Shown here piece by piece: positions 14,884 through 28,561 of a stretch of 64,000 bases of DNA. Position 1 is the stretch's first letter. Every line of letters starts with the position of its first letter. Position numbers and translations under genes: made by a program. The notes beneath the pieces are model-generated. The model was given only the letters and a program-made list of their open reading frames with translations. It was not told where the DNA came from and made no database searches. Source of the DNA: Ptiloglossa arizonensis (lineage: Eukaryota; Arthropoda; Insecta; Hymenoptera; Colletidae); assembly GCF_051014685.1 (NCBI RefSeq), contig NW_027479056.1:1-64000 (forward strand), written 5' to 3'.

Positions 14884-15125
14884 TTATATCGTTTATACGT
14901 TACACGTAATACGTTATACGTTATACGTCATACGTCATACGTTATACGATATAAGTTATACGTAATACGTTATACGTTATACGTTATACGTTATACGTTA
15001 TACGTTATATCGTTTATACGTTACACGTAATACGTTATACGTTATACGTCATACGTCATACGTTATACGATATAAGTTATACGTAATACGTTATACGTTA
15101 TACGTTATACGTTATACGTTATACG
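14884..15125 (+). repeat. 121 bp tandem duplication around a P module, second instance
   Basis: P modules at 14,884 and 15,005, the +3,933 copy of the duplication at 10,951. The third higher-order copy has only one P module near 18,615, so the duplication predates the split of copies 1 and 2 or was lost from copy 3. Confidence 0.8.
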
Positions 15126-16492
15126 TTATACGTCATACGCTATACGTTATACGTCATACGTTATACGTTATACGTTATACGTTATAGGTCATACCTTATT
15201 CGTGATACGTCATACGTTATACGTTATACGTTCTACGTTATACGTTATACGTTATATGTTACACGTTATACGTTATACGTTACACGTTCTACGTTCTACG
15301 TTATACGTTACACGTTATACGTTATACGTTATACGTTATGCGTTATACGTTATGCGTTATACGTTATACGTTATACGTTATACGTTATACGTTATACGTT
15401 ATACGTTATACGTTATACGTTATACGTTATACGTTATACGTTATACGTTATACGTTATACGTTATACGTCATACGTTATACGTTATACGTTATACGTTGT
15501 ACGTTATACGTTATACGTTATACGTTATACGTTATACGTTATACGTTATACCTTAGACGTTACGGGTTATACGTTATACGTTATATGTTATACGTTATAC
15601 GATATACGTTATACGTTATACGTTATACGTTATACGTTATACAATATACGTTATACGTCATTCGTTATACGTTAGATGTTACACAATATAGGTTATACGT
15701 TATACGTTATACGTTATACGTTATACGATATACGTTCTACGTTATACGTTATACGTTATACGTTATACGTTATACGTTATACGTTATACGTTATACGTTA
15801 TACGTTATACGTTATACGTTATACGTTATATCGTTTATACGTTATACGTAATACGTTATACGTTATACGTCATACGTCATACGTTATACGATATAAGTTA
15901 TACGTAATACGTTATACGTTATACGTTATACGTTATACGTTATACGTCATACGCTGTACGTTATACGTCATACGTTATACGTTATACGTTATACGTTATA
16001 GGTCATACCTTATTCGTGATACGTCATACGTTATACGTTATACGTTCTACGTTATACGTTATACGTTATATGTTACACGTTATACGTTATACGTTACACG
16101 TTCTACGTTCTACGTTATACGTTACACGTTATACGTTATACGTTATACGTTATGCGTTATACGTTATGCGTTATACGTTATACGTTATACGTTATACGTT
16201 ATACGTTATACGTTATACGTTATACGTTATACGTTATACGTTATACGTTATACGTTATACGTTATACGTTATACGTTATACGTCATACGTTATACGTTAT
16301 ACGTTATACGTTGTACGTTATACGTTATACGTTATACGTTATACGTTATACGTTATACGTTATACGTTATACGTTATACGTTATACGTTATAGGTCATAC
16401 CTTATTCGTGATACGTCATACGTTATACGTTATACGTTCTACGTTATACGTTATACGTTATACGTTACACGTTATACGTTATACGTTATACG

Positions 16493-16534
16493 TTCTACGT
16501 TCTACGTTCTACGTTCTACGTTCTACGTTCTACG
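16493..16534 (+). repeat. TTCTACG array, 6 units
   Basis: After K 16,391; 16 perfect units lead to TAATACG and L 16,664. Confidence 0.92.
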
Positions 16535-16663
16535 TTATACGTTATACGTTATACGTTATACGTTATACGTTATACGTTATACGTTATACGTTATACGTTA
16601 TACGTTATACGTTATACGTTATACGTTATACGTTATACGTTATACGTAATACGTTATACGTTA

Positions 16664-18856
16664 GAGGTCGTTCCTTATAGGTGATACGTCATACGTTATA
16701 CGTTAGACGTTACGGGTTATACGTTATACGTTATACGTTATACGTTATACGTTATACGTTATACGTTATACGTTATACGTTATACAATATACATTATACG
16801 TCATTCGTTATACGTTAGATGTTACACAATATAGGTTATACGTTATACGTGATACGTCATACGTTATACGTTATACGTTATAAGTTATACGTTATACGTT
16901 ATACGTTATACGTTATACGTTATACGATATACGTTATACGTTATACGTTATACGATATACGTTATACGTTATACGTAATACGTTATACGTTATACGTTAT
17001 ACGATATACGTTATACGTTATTCGTTGTACGTTATACGTTATACGTTATACGTTATACGTTATACGTTATACGTTATACGTTATACGTAATACGTTATAC
17101 GTTAGAGGTTACACGTTATATGTTATACGTTATACGTTATACGTTATACGTTATACGTTATACGTTATACGTTATACGTTATACGTTATACGTTATACGT
17201 TATACGTTATACGTTATACGTTATACGTTATACGTTATACGTTATACGTTATACGTTATAGGTCATACCTTATTCGTGATACGTCATACGTTATACGTTA
17301 TACGTTCTACGTTATACGTTATACGTTATACGTTACACGTTATACGTTATACGTTATACGTTCTACGTTCTACGTTCTACGTTCTACGTTCTACGTTCTA
17401 CGTTCTACGTTCTACGTTCTACGTTATACGTTATACGTTATACGTTATACGTTATACGTTATACGTTATACGTTATACGTTATACGTTATACGTTATACG
17501 TTATACGTTATACGTTATACGTTATACGTTATACGTTATACGTTATACGTTATACGTTATACGTTATACGTTATACGTTATACGTTATACGTTATACGTT
17601 ATACGTTATACGTTATACGTTATACGTTATACGTTATACGTTATACGTTATACGTTATACGTTATACGTTATACGTTATACGTTATACGTTATAGGTTGT
17701 ACGTTGTACGTTATACGTTATACGTTATACGTTATACGTTATACGTTATACGTTATACGTTATACGTTATACGTTATACGTTATACGTTATACGTTATAC
17801 GTTATACGTTATACGTTATACGTTATACGTTATACGTTATACGTTATACGTTATACGTTATACGTTATACGTTATATGTTACACGTTATACGTTATACGT
17901 TATAGGTTATACGTAATACGTTGTACGTTATACGTTATACGTTATACGTTATACGATATACGTTATACGTTATACGTTATACGTTATACGTAATACGTTA
18001 TACGTTATACGTCATACGTTATACGTTATACGATATAAGTTATACGTAATACGTTATACGTTATACGTTATATGTTATACGTTATACGTCATACGCTATA
18101 CGTTATACGTCATACGTTATACGCTATACGTTATACGTTATAGGTCATACCTTATTCGTGATACGTCATACGTTATACGTTATACGTTATACGTTATACG
18201 TTATACGTTATACGTCATACGTAATACGTTATACGTTAGAGGTCGTTCCTTATACGTGATACGTCATACGTTATACGTTATACGTTATACGTTATACGTT
18301 TAACGTTATACGTTATACGTTATACGTCATACGTTATACCTTAGACGTTACGGGTTATACGTTATACGTTATATGTTATACGTTATACGATATACGTTAT
18401 ACGTTATACGTTATACGTTATACGTTATACAATATACGTTATACGTCATTCGTTATACGTTAGATGTTACACAATATAGGTTATACGTTATACGTTATAC
18501 GTTATACGTTATACGATATACGTTCTACGTTATACGTTATACGTTATACGTTATACGTTATACGTTATACGTTATACGTTATACGTTATACGTTATACGT
18601 TATACGTTATACGTTATATCGTTTATACGTTACACGTAATACGTTATACGTTATACGTCATACGTCATACGTTATACGATATAAGTTATACGTAATACGT
18701 TATACGTTATACGTTATACGTTATACGTTATACGTCATACGCTATACGTTATACGTCATACGTTATACGTTATACGTTATACGTTATAGGTCATACCTTA
18801 TTCGTGATACGTCATACGTTATACGTTATACGTTCTACGTTATACGTTATACGTTA
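16664..18856 (+). repeat. Higher-order repeat of 3.7-3.9 kb, copy 3 (partial)
   Basis: Follows copy 2 at offsets of 3,730-3,744 bp: L 16,664, N 16,819, L variant 17,105, K 17,259, TTCTACG array grown to 9 units, S 17,872, K 18,141, L 18,239, N 18,464. It has a single P module near 18,615 where copies 1 and 2 have the 121 bp P duplication. Private changes include TTATTCG near 17,030, TTATAGG before TTGTACG at 17,690 and TTTAACG near 18,300. It runs into the 2,186 bp repeat, which appears to derive from its right part. Confidence 0.8.
17361..17423 (+). repeat. TTCTACG array, 9 units
   Basis: Third higher-order copy; one unit longer than the arrays at 9,719 and 13,624, while one perfect unit before it is lost. 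38 perfect units follow. Confidence 0.92.
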
Positions 18857-21042
18857 TATGTTACACGTTATACGTTATACGTTACACGTTCTACGTTCTA
18901 CGTTATACGTCACACGTTATACGTTATACGTTATACGTTATGCGTTATACGTTATGCGTTATACGTTATACGTTATACGTTATACGTTATACGTTATACG
19001 TTATACGTTATACGTTATACGTTATACGTTATACGTTATACGTTATACGTTATACGTTATACGTCATACGTTATACGTTATACGTTATACGTTGTACGTT
19101 ATACGTTATACGTTATACGTTATACGTTATACGTTATACGTTATACGTTATACGTTATACGTTATACGTTATAGGTCATACCTTATTCGTGATACGTCAT
19201 ACGTTATACGTTATACGTTATACGTTATACGTTATACGTTATACGTCATACGTAATACGTTATACGTTAGAGGTCGTTCCTTATACGTGATACGTCATAC
19301 GTTATACGTTATACGTTATACGTTATACGTTATACGTTATACGTTATACGTTATACGTCATACGTTATACCTTAGACGTTACGGGTTATACGTTATACGT
19401 TATATGTTATACGTTATACGATATACGTTATACGTTATACGTTATACGTTATACGTTATACAATATACGTTATACGTCATTCGTTATACGTTAGATGTTA
19501 CACAATATAGGTTATACGTTATACGTTATACGTTATACGTTATACGATATACGTTCTACGTTATACGTTATACGTTATACGTTATACGTTATACGTTATA
19601 CGTTATACGTTATACGTTATACGTTATACGTTATACGTTATACGTTATATCGTTTATACGTTATACGTAATACGTTATACGTTATACGTCATACGTCATA
19701 CGTTATACGATATAAGTTATACGTAATACGTTATACGTTACACGTTCTACGTTCTACGTTATACGTTACACGTTATACGTTATACGTTATACGTTATGCG
19801 TTATACGTTATGCGTTATACGTTATACGTTATACGTTATACGTTATACGTTATACGTTATACGTTATACGTTATACGTTATACGTTATACGTTATACGTT
19901 ATACGTTATACGTTATACGTCATACGTTATACGTTATACGTTATACGTTGTACGTTATACGTTATACGTTATACGTTATACGTTATACGTTATACGTTAT
20001 ACGTCATACGCTATACGTTATACGTCATACGTTATACGTTATACGTTATACGTTATAGGTCATACCTTATTCCTGATACGTCATACGTTATACGTTATAC
20101 GTTCTACGTTATACGTTATACGTTATATGTTACACGTTATACGTTATACGTTACACGTTCTACGTTCTACGTTATACGTTACACGTTATACGTTATACGT
20201 TATACGTTATGCGTTATACGTTATGCGTTATACGTTATACGTTATACGTTATACGTTATACGTTATACGTTATACGTTATACGTTATACGTTATACGTTA
20301 TACGTTATACGTTATACGTTATACGTTATACGTCATACGTTATACGTTATACGTTATACGTTGTACGTTATACGTTATACGTTATACGTTATACGTTATA
20401 CGTTATACGTTATACGTTATACGTTATACGTTATACGTTATAGGTCATACCTTATTCGTGATACGTCATACGTTATACGTTATACGTTCTACGTTATACG
20501 TTATACGTTATACGTTACACGTTATACGTTATACGTTATACGTTCTACGTTCTACGTTCTACGTTCTACGTTCTACGTTCTACGTTATACGTTATACGTT
20601 ATACGTTATACGTTATACGTTATACGTTATACGTTATACGTTATACGTTATACGTTATACGTTATACGTTATACGTTATACGTAATACGTTATACGTTAG
20701 AGGTCGTTCCTTATAGGTGATACGTCATACGTTATACGTTAGACGTTACGGGTTATACGTTATACGTTATACGTTATACGTTATACGTTATACGTTATAC
20801 GTTATACGTTATACGTTATACAATATACATTATACGTCATTCGTTATACGTTAGATGTTACACAATATAGGTTATACGTTATACGTGATACGTCATACGT
20901 TATACGTTATACGTTATACAATATACGTTATACGTTATACGTTATACGTTATACGTTATACGTTATACGTTATACGTTATACGTTATAGGTCATACCTTA
21001 TTCGTGATACGTCATACGTTATACGTTATACGTTATACGTTA
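18857..21042 (+). repeat. 2,186 bp higher-order repeat, copy 1
   Basis: Contains K 19,172, L 19,270, N 19,495, P near 19,647, K 20,056 (private CCTGATA), K 20,441, 6-unit TTCTACG array, L 20,700 and N 20,855. Each landmark recurs exactly 2,186 bp later, and 2,186 equals 312 units plus the 2 bp added by one P module. A TCACACG unit near 18,910 and CCTGATA are found only in this pair. The boundaries given are where flanking order diverges and may be off by some units. Confidence 0.88.
20543..20584 (+). repeat. TTCTACG array, 6 units
   Basis: In 2,186 bp copy 1; 14 perfect units then TAATACG and L 20,700. Confidence 0.92.
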
Positions 21043-23228
21043 TATGTTACACGTTATACGTTATACGTTACACGTTCTACGTTCTACGTTATACGTCACA
21101 CGTTATACGTTATACGTTATACGTTATGCGTTATACGTTATGCGTTATACGTTATACGTTATACGTTATACGTTATACGTTATACGTTATACGTTATACG
21201 TTATACGTTATACGTTATACGTTATACGTTATACGTTATACGTTATACGTCATACGTTATACGTTATACGTTATACGTTGTACGTTATACGTTATACGTT
21301 ATACGTTATACGTTATACGTTATACGTTATACGTTATACGTTATACGTTATACGTTATAGGTCATACCTTATTCGTGATACGTCATACGTTATACGTTAT
21401 ACGTTATACGTTATACGTTATACGTTATACGTCATACGTAATACGTTATACGTTAGAGGTCGTTCCTTATACGTGATACGTCATACGTTATACGTTATAC
21501 GTTATACGTTATACGTTATACGTTATACGTTATACGTTATACGTCATACGTTATACCTTAGACGTTACGGGTTATATGTTATACGTTATATGTTATACGT
21601 TATACGATATACGTTATACGTTATACGTTATACGTTATACGTTATACAATATACGTTATACGTCATTCGTTATACGTTAGATGTTACACAATATAGGTTA
21701 TACGTTATACGTTATACGTTATACGTTATACGATATACGTTCTACGTTATACGTTATACGTTATACGTTATACGTTATACGTTATACGTTATACGTTATA
21801 CGTTATACGTTATACGTTATACGTTATACGTTATATCGTTTATACGTTATACGTAATACGTTATACGTTATACGTCATACGTCATACGTTATACGATATA
21901 AGTTATACGTAATACGTTATACGTTACACGTTCTACGTTCTACGTTATACGTTACACGTTATACGTTATACGTTATACGTTATGCGTTATACGTTATGCG
22001 TTATACGTTATACGTTATACGTTATACGTTATACGTTATACGTTATACGTTATACGTTATACGTTATACGTTATACGTTATACGTTATACGTTATACGTT
22101 ATACGTCATACGTTATACGTTATACGTTATACGTTGTACGTTATACGTTATACGTTATACGTTATACGTTATGCGTTATACGTTATACCTCATACGCTAT
22201 ACGTTATACGTCATACGTTATACGTTATACGTTATACGTTATAGGTCATACCTTATTCCTGATACGTCATACGTTATACGTTATACGTTCTACGTTATAC
22301 GTTATACGTTATATGTTACACGTTATACGTTATACGTTACACGTTCTACGTTCTACGTTATACGTTACACGTTATACGTTATACGTTATACGTTATGCGT
22401 TATACGTTATGCGTTATACGTTATACGTTATACGTTATACGTTATACGTTATACGTTATACGTTATACGTTATACGTTATACGTTATACGTTATACGTTA
22501 TACGTTATACGTTATACGTCATACGTTATACGTTATACGTTATACGTTGTACGTTATACGTTATACGTTATACGTTATACGTTATACGTTATACGTTATA
22601 CGTTATACGTTATACGTTATACGTTATAGGTCATACCTTATTCGTGATACGTCATACGTTATACGTTATACGTTCTACGTTATACGTTATACGTTATACG
22701 TTACACGTTATACGTTATACGTTATACGTTCTACGTTCTACGTTCTACGTTCTACGTTCTACGTTCTACGTTATACGTTATACGTTATACGTTATACGTT
22801 ATACGTTATACGTTATACGTTATACGTTATACGTTATACGTTATACGTTATACGTTATACGTTATACGTAATACGTTATACGTTAGAGGTCGTTCCTTAT
22901 AGGTGATACGTCATACGTTATACGTTAGACGTTACGGGTTATACGTTATACGTTATACGTTATACGTTATACGTTATACGTTATACGTTATACGTTATAC
23001 GTTATACAATATACATTATACGTCATTCGTTATACGTTAGATGTTACACAATATAGGTTATACGTTATACGTGATACGTCATACGTTATACGTTATACGT
23101 TATACAATATACGTTATACGTTATACGTTATAAGTTATACGTTATACGTTATACGTTATACATTATACGTTATAGGTTATTCGTTATACGTTATACGTTA
23201 TACGTTATACGTTATACGTAATACGTTA
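21043..23228 (+). repeat. 2,186 bp higher-order repeat, copy 2
   Basis: Matches copy 1 at constant offset through K 21,358, L 21,456, N 21,681, K 22,242 and 22,627, TTCTACG array 22,729, L 22,886 and N 23,041. I noticed three substitutions relative to copy 1: T at 21,577, G at 22,173 and C at 22,189. Beyond about 23,125 the copies diverge. Such a low difference over about 2.1 kb indicates recent tandem duplication by unequal exchange or amplification. Confidence 0.88.
22729..22770 (+). repeat. TTCTACG array, 6 units
   Basis: Exact partner of 20,543 at +2,186, with the same 14-unit tract. Confidence 0.92.
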
Positions 23229-23892
23229 TACGATATACGTTATACGTTGTACGTTATACGTTATACGTTATACGTTATACGTTATAGGTTATACGTTATA
23301 CGTTATACGTTATATCGTTTATACGTTGTACGTAATACGTTATACGTTATACGTCATACGTTATACGTTATACGTTATAAGTTATACGTTATACGTTATA
23401 CGTTATACGTTATACGTTATACGATATACGTTATACGTTATACGTTATACGATATACGTTATACGTTATACGCAATACGTTATACGTTATACGTTATACG
23501 ATATACGTTATACGTTATACGTTATACGTTATACGTTATACGTTATACGTTATACGTTATACGTTATACGTTATACGTTATACGTAATACGTTATACGTT
23601 AGAGGTTACACGTTATATGTTATACGTTATACGTTATACGTTATACGTTATACGTTATACGTTATACGTTATACGTTATACGTTATACGTTATACGTTAT
23701 ACGTTATACGTTATACGTTATACGTTATACGTTATACGTTATACGTTATACGTTATACGTTATACGTTATACGTTATAGGTCATACCTTATTCGTGATAC
23801 GTCATACGTTATACGTTATACGTTCTACGTTATACGTTATACGTTATACGTTATACGTTACACGTTATACGTTATACGTTATACGTTATACG

Positions 23893-23913
23893 TTCTACGT
23901 TCTACGTTCTACG
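23893..23913 (+). repeat. TTCTACG mini-array, 3 units
   Basis: Separated by TTACACG and a few perfect units from the full array at 23,949, so probably a remnant of a local duplication. Confidence 0.88.
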
Positions 23914-23948
23914 TTACACGTTATACGTTATACGTTATACGTTATACG

Positions 23949-23997
23949 TTCTACGTTCTACGTTCTACGTTCTACGTTCTACGTTCTACGTTCTACG
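23949..23997 (+). repeat. TTCTACG array, 7 units
   Basis: 35 perfect units follow, then TTGTACG at 24,243 and a second one two units later. Confidence 0.92.
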
Positions 23998-25019
23998 TTA
24001 TACGTTATACGTTATACGTTATACGTTATACGTTATACGTTATACGTTATACGTTATACGTTATACGTTATACGTTATACGTTATACGTTATACGTTATA
24101 CGTTATACGTTATACGTTATACGTTATACGTTATACGTTATACGTTATACGTTATACGTTATACGTTATACGTTATACGTTATACGTTATACGTTATACG
24201 TTATACGTTATACGTTATACGTTATACGTTATACGTTATACGTTGTACGTTATACGTTGTACGTTATACGTTATACGTTATACGTTATACGTTATACGTT
24301 ATACGTTATACGTTATACGTTATACGTTATACGTTATACGTTATACGTTATACGTTATACGTTATACGTTATACGTTATACGTTATACGTTATACGTTAT
24401 ACGTTATACGTTATACGTTATACGTTATACGTTACACGTTATACGTTACACGTTATAGGTTATACGTAATACGTTGTACGTTATACGTTATACGTTATAC
24501 GTTATACGATATACGTTATACGTTATACGTTATACGTTATACGTAATACGTTATACGTTATACGTCATACGTTATACGTTATACGATATAAGTTATACGA
24601 TATAAGTTATACGTAATACGTTATACGTTATACGTTATACGTTATACGTTATACGTCATACGCTATACGTTATACGTCATACGTTATACGTTATACGTTA
24701 TACGTTATAGGTCATACCTTATTCGTGATACGTCATACGTTATACGTTATACGTTCTACGTTATACGTTATACGTTATATGTTACACGTTATACGTTATA
24801 CGTTACACGTTCTACGTTGTACGTTATACGTTATACGTTATACGTTATACGTTATACGTTATACGTTATACGTTATACGTTATACGTTATACGTTATACG
24901 TTATACGTTATACGTTATAGGTCATACCTTATTCGTGATACGTCATACGTTATACGTTATACGTTCTACGTTATACGTTATACGTTATACGTTACACGTT
25001 ATACGTTATACGTTATACG

Positions 25020-25068
25020 TTCTACGTTCTACGTTCTACGTTCTACGTTCTACGTTCTACGTTCTACG
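25020..25068 (+). repeat. TTCTACG array, 7 units, no long tract
   Basis: Only 3 perfect units separate it from the next K module (25,093), a truncated arrangement. Confidence 0.92.
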
Positions 25069-25460
25069 TTATACGTTATACGTTATACGTTATAGGTCAT
25101 ACCTTATTCGTGATACGTCATACGTTATACGTTATACGTTCTACGTTATACGTTATACGTTATATGTTACACGTTATACGTTATACGTTACACGTTCTAC
25201 GTTCTACGTTATACGTTACACGTTATACGTTATACGTTATACGTTATGCGTTATACGTTATGCGTTATACGTTATACGTTATACGTTATACGTTATACGT
25301 TATACGTTATACGTTATACGTTATACGTTATACGTTATACGTTATACGTTATAGGTCATACCTTATTCGTGATACGTCATACGTTATACGTTATACGTTC
25401 TACGTTATACGTTATACGTTATACGTTACACGTTATACGTTATACGTTATACGTCATACG

Positions 25461-25509
25461 TTCTACGTTCTACGTTCTACGTTCTACGTTCTACGTTCTA
25501 CGTTCTACG
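25461..25509 (+). repeat. TTCTACG array, 7 units
   Basis: Entered through a private TCATACG unit; 29 perfect units follow before TTGTACG at 25,713. Confidence 0.92.
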
Positions 25510-26657
25510 TTATACGTTATACGTTATACGTTATACGTTATACGTTATACGTTATACGTTATACGTTATACGTTATACGTTATACGTTATACGTTATACG
25601 TTATACGTTATACGTTATACGTTATACGTTATACGTTATACGTTATACGTTATACGTTATACGTTATACGTTATACGTTATACGTTATACGTTATACGTT
25701 ATACGTTATACGTTGTACGTTATACGTTGTACGTTATACGTTGTACGTTATACGTTATACGCTATACGTTATACGTTATACGTTATACGTTATACGTTAT
25801 ACGTTATACGTTATACGTTATACGTTATACGTTATACGTTATACGTTATACGTTATACGTTATACGTTATACGTTATACGTTATACGTTATACGTTATAT
25901 GTTACACGTTATACGTTATACGTTATAGGTTATACGTAATACGTTGTACGTTATACGTTATACGTTATACGTTATACGATATACGTTATACGTTATACGT
26001 TATACGTTATACGTAATACGTTATACGTTATACGTCATACGTTATACGTTATACGATATAAGTTATACGTAATACGTTATACGTTATACGTTATACGTTA
26101 TACGTTATACGTCATACGCTATACGTTATACGTCATACGTTATACGTTATACGTTATACGTTATAGGTCATACCTTATTCGTGATACGTCATACGTTATA
26201 CGTTATACGTTCTACGTTATACGTTATACGTTATATGTTACACGTTATACGTTATACGTTACACGTTCTACGTTCTACGTTATACGTTACACGTTATACG
26301 TTATACGTTATACGTTATGCGTTATACGTTATGCGTTATACGTTATACGTTATACGTTATACGTTATACGTTATACGTTATACGTTATACGTTATACGTT
26401 ATACGTTATACGTTATACGTTATACGTTATACGTTATACGTTATACGTCATACGTTATACGTTATACGTTATACGTTGTACGTTATACGTTATACGTAAT
26501 ACGTTATACGTTATACGTTATACGTTATACGTTATACGTTATACGTTATACGTTATACGTTATAGGTCATACCTTATTCGTGATACGTCATACGTTATAC
26601 GTTATACGTTCTACGTTATACGTTATACGTTATACGTTACACGTTATACGTTATACG

Positions 26658-26713
26658 TTCTACGTTCTACGTTCTACGTTCTACGTTCTACGTTCTACGT
26701 TCTACGTTCTACG
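26658..26713 (+). repeat. TTCTACG array, 8 units, no long tract
   Basis: Three perfect units, then the K module at 26,738, the same truncated layout as at 25,020. Confidence 0.92.
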
Positions 26714-27210
26714 TTATACGTTATACGTTATACGTTATAGGTCATACCTTATTCGTGATACGTCATACGTTATACGTTATACGTTCTACGTTATACGTTA
26801 TACGTTATATGTTACACGTTATACGTTATACGTTACACGTTCTACGTTCTACGTTATACGTTACACGTTATACGTTATACGTTATACGTTATGCGTTATA
26901 CGTTATGCGTTATACGTTATACGTTATACGTTATACGTTATACGTTATACGTTATACGTTATACGTTATACGTTATACGTTATACGTTATACGTTATACG
27001 TTATACGTTATACGTCATACGTTATACGTTATACGTTATACGTTGTACGTTATACGTTATACGTTATACGTTATACGTTATACGTTATACGTTATACGCT
27101 ATACGTTATACGTTATACGTTATACGCTATACGTTATACGTTATACGTTATACGTTATAGGTCATACCTTATTCGTGATACGTCATACGTTATACGTTAT
27201 ACGTTCTACG

Positions 27211-27574
27211 TTATACGTTATACGTTATACGTTATACGTTATACGTTATACGTTATACGTTATACGTTATACGTTATACGTTATACGTTATACGTTATAC
27301 GTTATACGTTATACGTTATACGTTATACGTTATACGTTATACGTTATACGTTATACGTTATACGTTATACGTTATACGTTATACGTTATACGTTATACGT
27401 TATACGTTATACGTTATACGTTATACGTTATACGTTATACGTTATACGTTATACGTTATACGTTATACGTTATACGTTATACGTTATACGTTATACGTTA
27501 TACGTTATACGTTATACGTTATACGTTATACGTTATACGTTATACGTTATACGTTATACGTTATACGTTATACG
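27211..27574 (+). repeat. Perfect tract, 52 units
   Basis: 364 bp preceded by a lone TTCTACG rather than an array, and followed by the S module at 27,575. Confidence 0.9.
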
Positions 27575-28354
27575 TTATATGTTACACGTTATACGTTATA
27601 CGTTATAGGTTATACGTTATACGTTATACGTCATACGCTATACGTTATACGTCATACGTTATACGCTATACGTTATACGTTATAGGTCATACCTTATTCG
27701 TGATACGTCATACGTTATACGTTATACGTTATACGTTATACGTTATACGTTATACGTTATACGTCATACGTAATACGTTATACGTTAGAGGTCGTTCCTT
27801 ATACGTGATACGTCATACGTTATACGTTATACGTTATACGTTATACGTTATAGGTCATACCTTATTCGTGATACGTCATACGTTATACGTTATACGTTCT
27901 ACGTTATACGTTATACGTTATATGTTACACGTTATACGTTATACGTTACACGTTCTACGTTCTACGTTATACGTTACACGTTATACGTTATACGTTATAC
28001 GTTATACGTTATACGTTATACGTTATACGTTATACGTTATACGTTATACGTTATACGTCATACGTTATACGTTATACGTTATACGTTGTACGTTATACGT
28101 TATACGTTATACGTTATACGTTATACGTTATACGTCATACGTTATACGTTATACGTTATACGTTATACGTTATACGTTATACGTTATACGTTATACGTTA
28201 TACGTTATACGTCATACGTTATACGTTATACGTTATACGTTGTACGTTATACGTTATACGTTATACGTTATACGTTATACGTTATACGTTATACGCTATA
28301 CGTTATACGTTATACGTTATACGCTATACGTTATACGTTATACGTTATACGTTA
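27575..28354 (+). repeat. S-to-K block of family A
   Basis: Opens with the S module, then K 27,683, L 27,788 (TATACGTG version) and K 27,851, with TTACACG, TTCTACG and TCATACG units. The S-K-L order here also begins the blocks at 30,744, 36,985, 43,931 and 53,542. There it leads into family B; here it returns to family A, so this is a switch point between families. Confidence 0.68.
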
Positions 28355-28491
28355 TAGGTCATACCTTATTCGTGATACGTCATACGTTATACGTTATACG
28401 TTCTACGTTATACGTTATACGTTATACGTTATACGTTATACGTTATACGTTATACGTTACACGTTATACGTTATACGTTATACGTTATACG

Positions 28492-28561
28492 TTCTACGTT
28501 CTACGTTCTACGTTCTACGTTCTACGTTCTACGTTCTACGTTCTACGTTCTACGTTCTACG
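28492..28561 (+). repeat. TTCTACG array, 10 units
   Basis: Joint longest array in the window; 38 perfect units follow. Confidence 0.93.

Larger units (their letters stand above)
12934..16663 (+). repeat. Higher-order repeat of 3.7-3.9 kb, copy 2 of 3
   Basis: Repeats copy 1 landmark by landmark: N 13,075, L variant 13,361, K 13,515, 8-unit TTCTACG array 13,624, S 14,135, K 14,404, L 14,502, N 14,727, P pair 14,884/15,005, K 15,185, N 15,676, K 15,999 and 16,391. The offset steps from 3,905 to 3,933 inside the perfect tract (35 against 40 units). It lacks the extra K module that copy 1 has at 12,675, so that block is a private insertion in copy 1 or a loss here. Confidence 0.85.
23229..24707 (+). 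repeat. Family-A block related to the 3.7-3.9 kb repeat
   Basis: P module at about 23,311, L variant at 23,602, K 23,777, a short 3-unit and a 7-unit TTCTACG array, a 35-unit tract and two TTGTACG units. This follows the order of 9,240-10,330, but with an inserted TTACACG plus TTCTACG segment near 23,870-23,940. In place of TTATATGTTACACG it has TTACACG units near 24,431 and 24,445. The phase-marking sequence GATATAAGTT is doubled near 24,586-24,606. Confidence 0.72.
24708..26163 (+). repeat. 1,456 bp K-bounded block, rearranged
   Basis: K modules at 24,708, 24,918, 25,093 and 25,352 are more closely packed (about 170-260 bp) than elsewhere, with 7-unit TTCTACG arrays at 25,020 and 25,461. 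One array is cut short by a K module only 3 units later. The next block begins 1,456 bp (208 units) downstream with a matching K at 26,164. The compressed spacing looks like repeated unequal exchange within this zone. Confidence 0.7.
26164..27574 (+). repeat. Family-A block with K modules and long perfect tract
   Basis: K at 26,164, 26,563, 26,738 and 27,158; an 8-unit TTCTACG array at 26,658; TTATGCG doublets; and a 52-unit perfect tract from 27,211 to 27,574. The K at 27,158 is followed by a single TTCTACG and then directly by the tract, without the usual TTCTACG array. Confidence 0.72.

Noticed and set aside
18298..18308. TTTAACG unit as a site-specific signal (AACGTT palindrome)
   Set aside because: A single private variant, not repeated in related copies; most likely random mutation.
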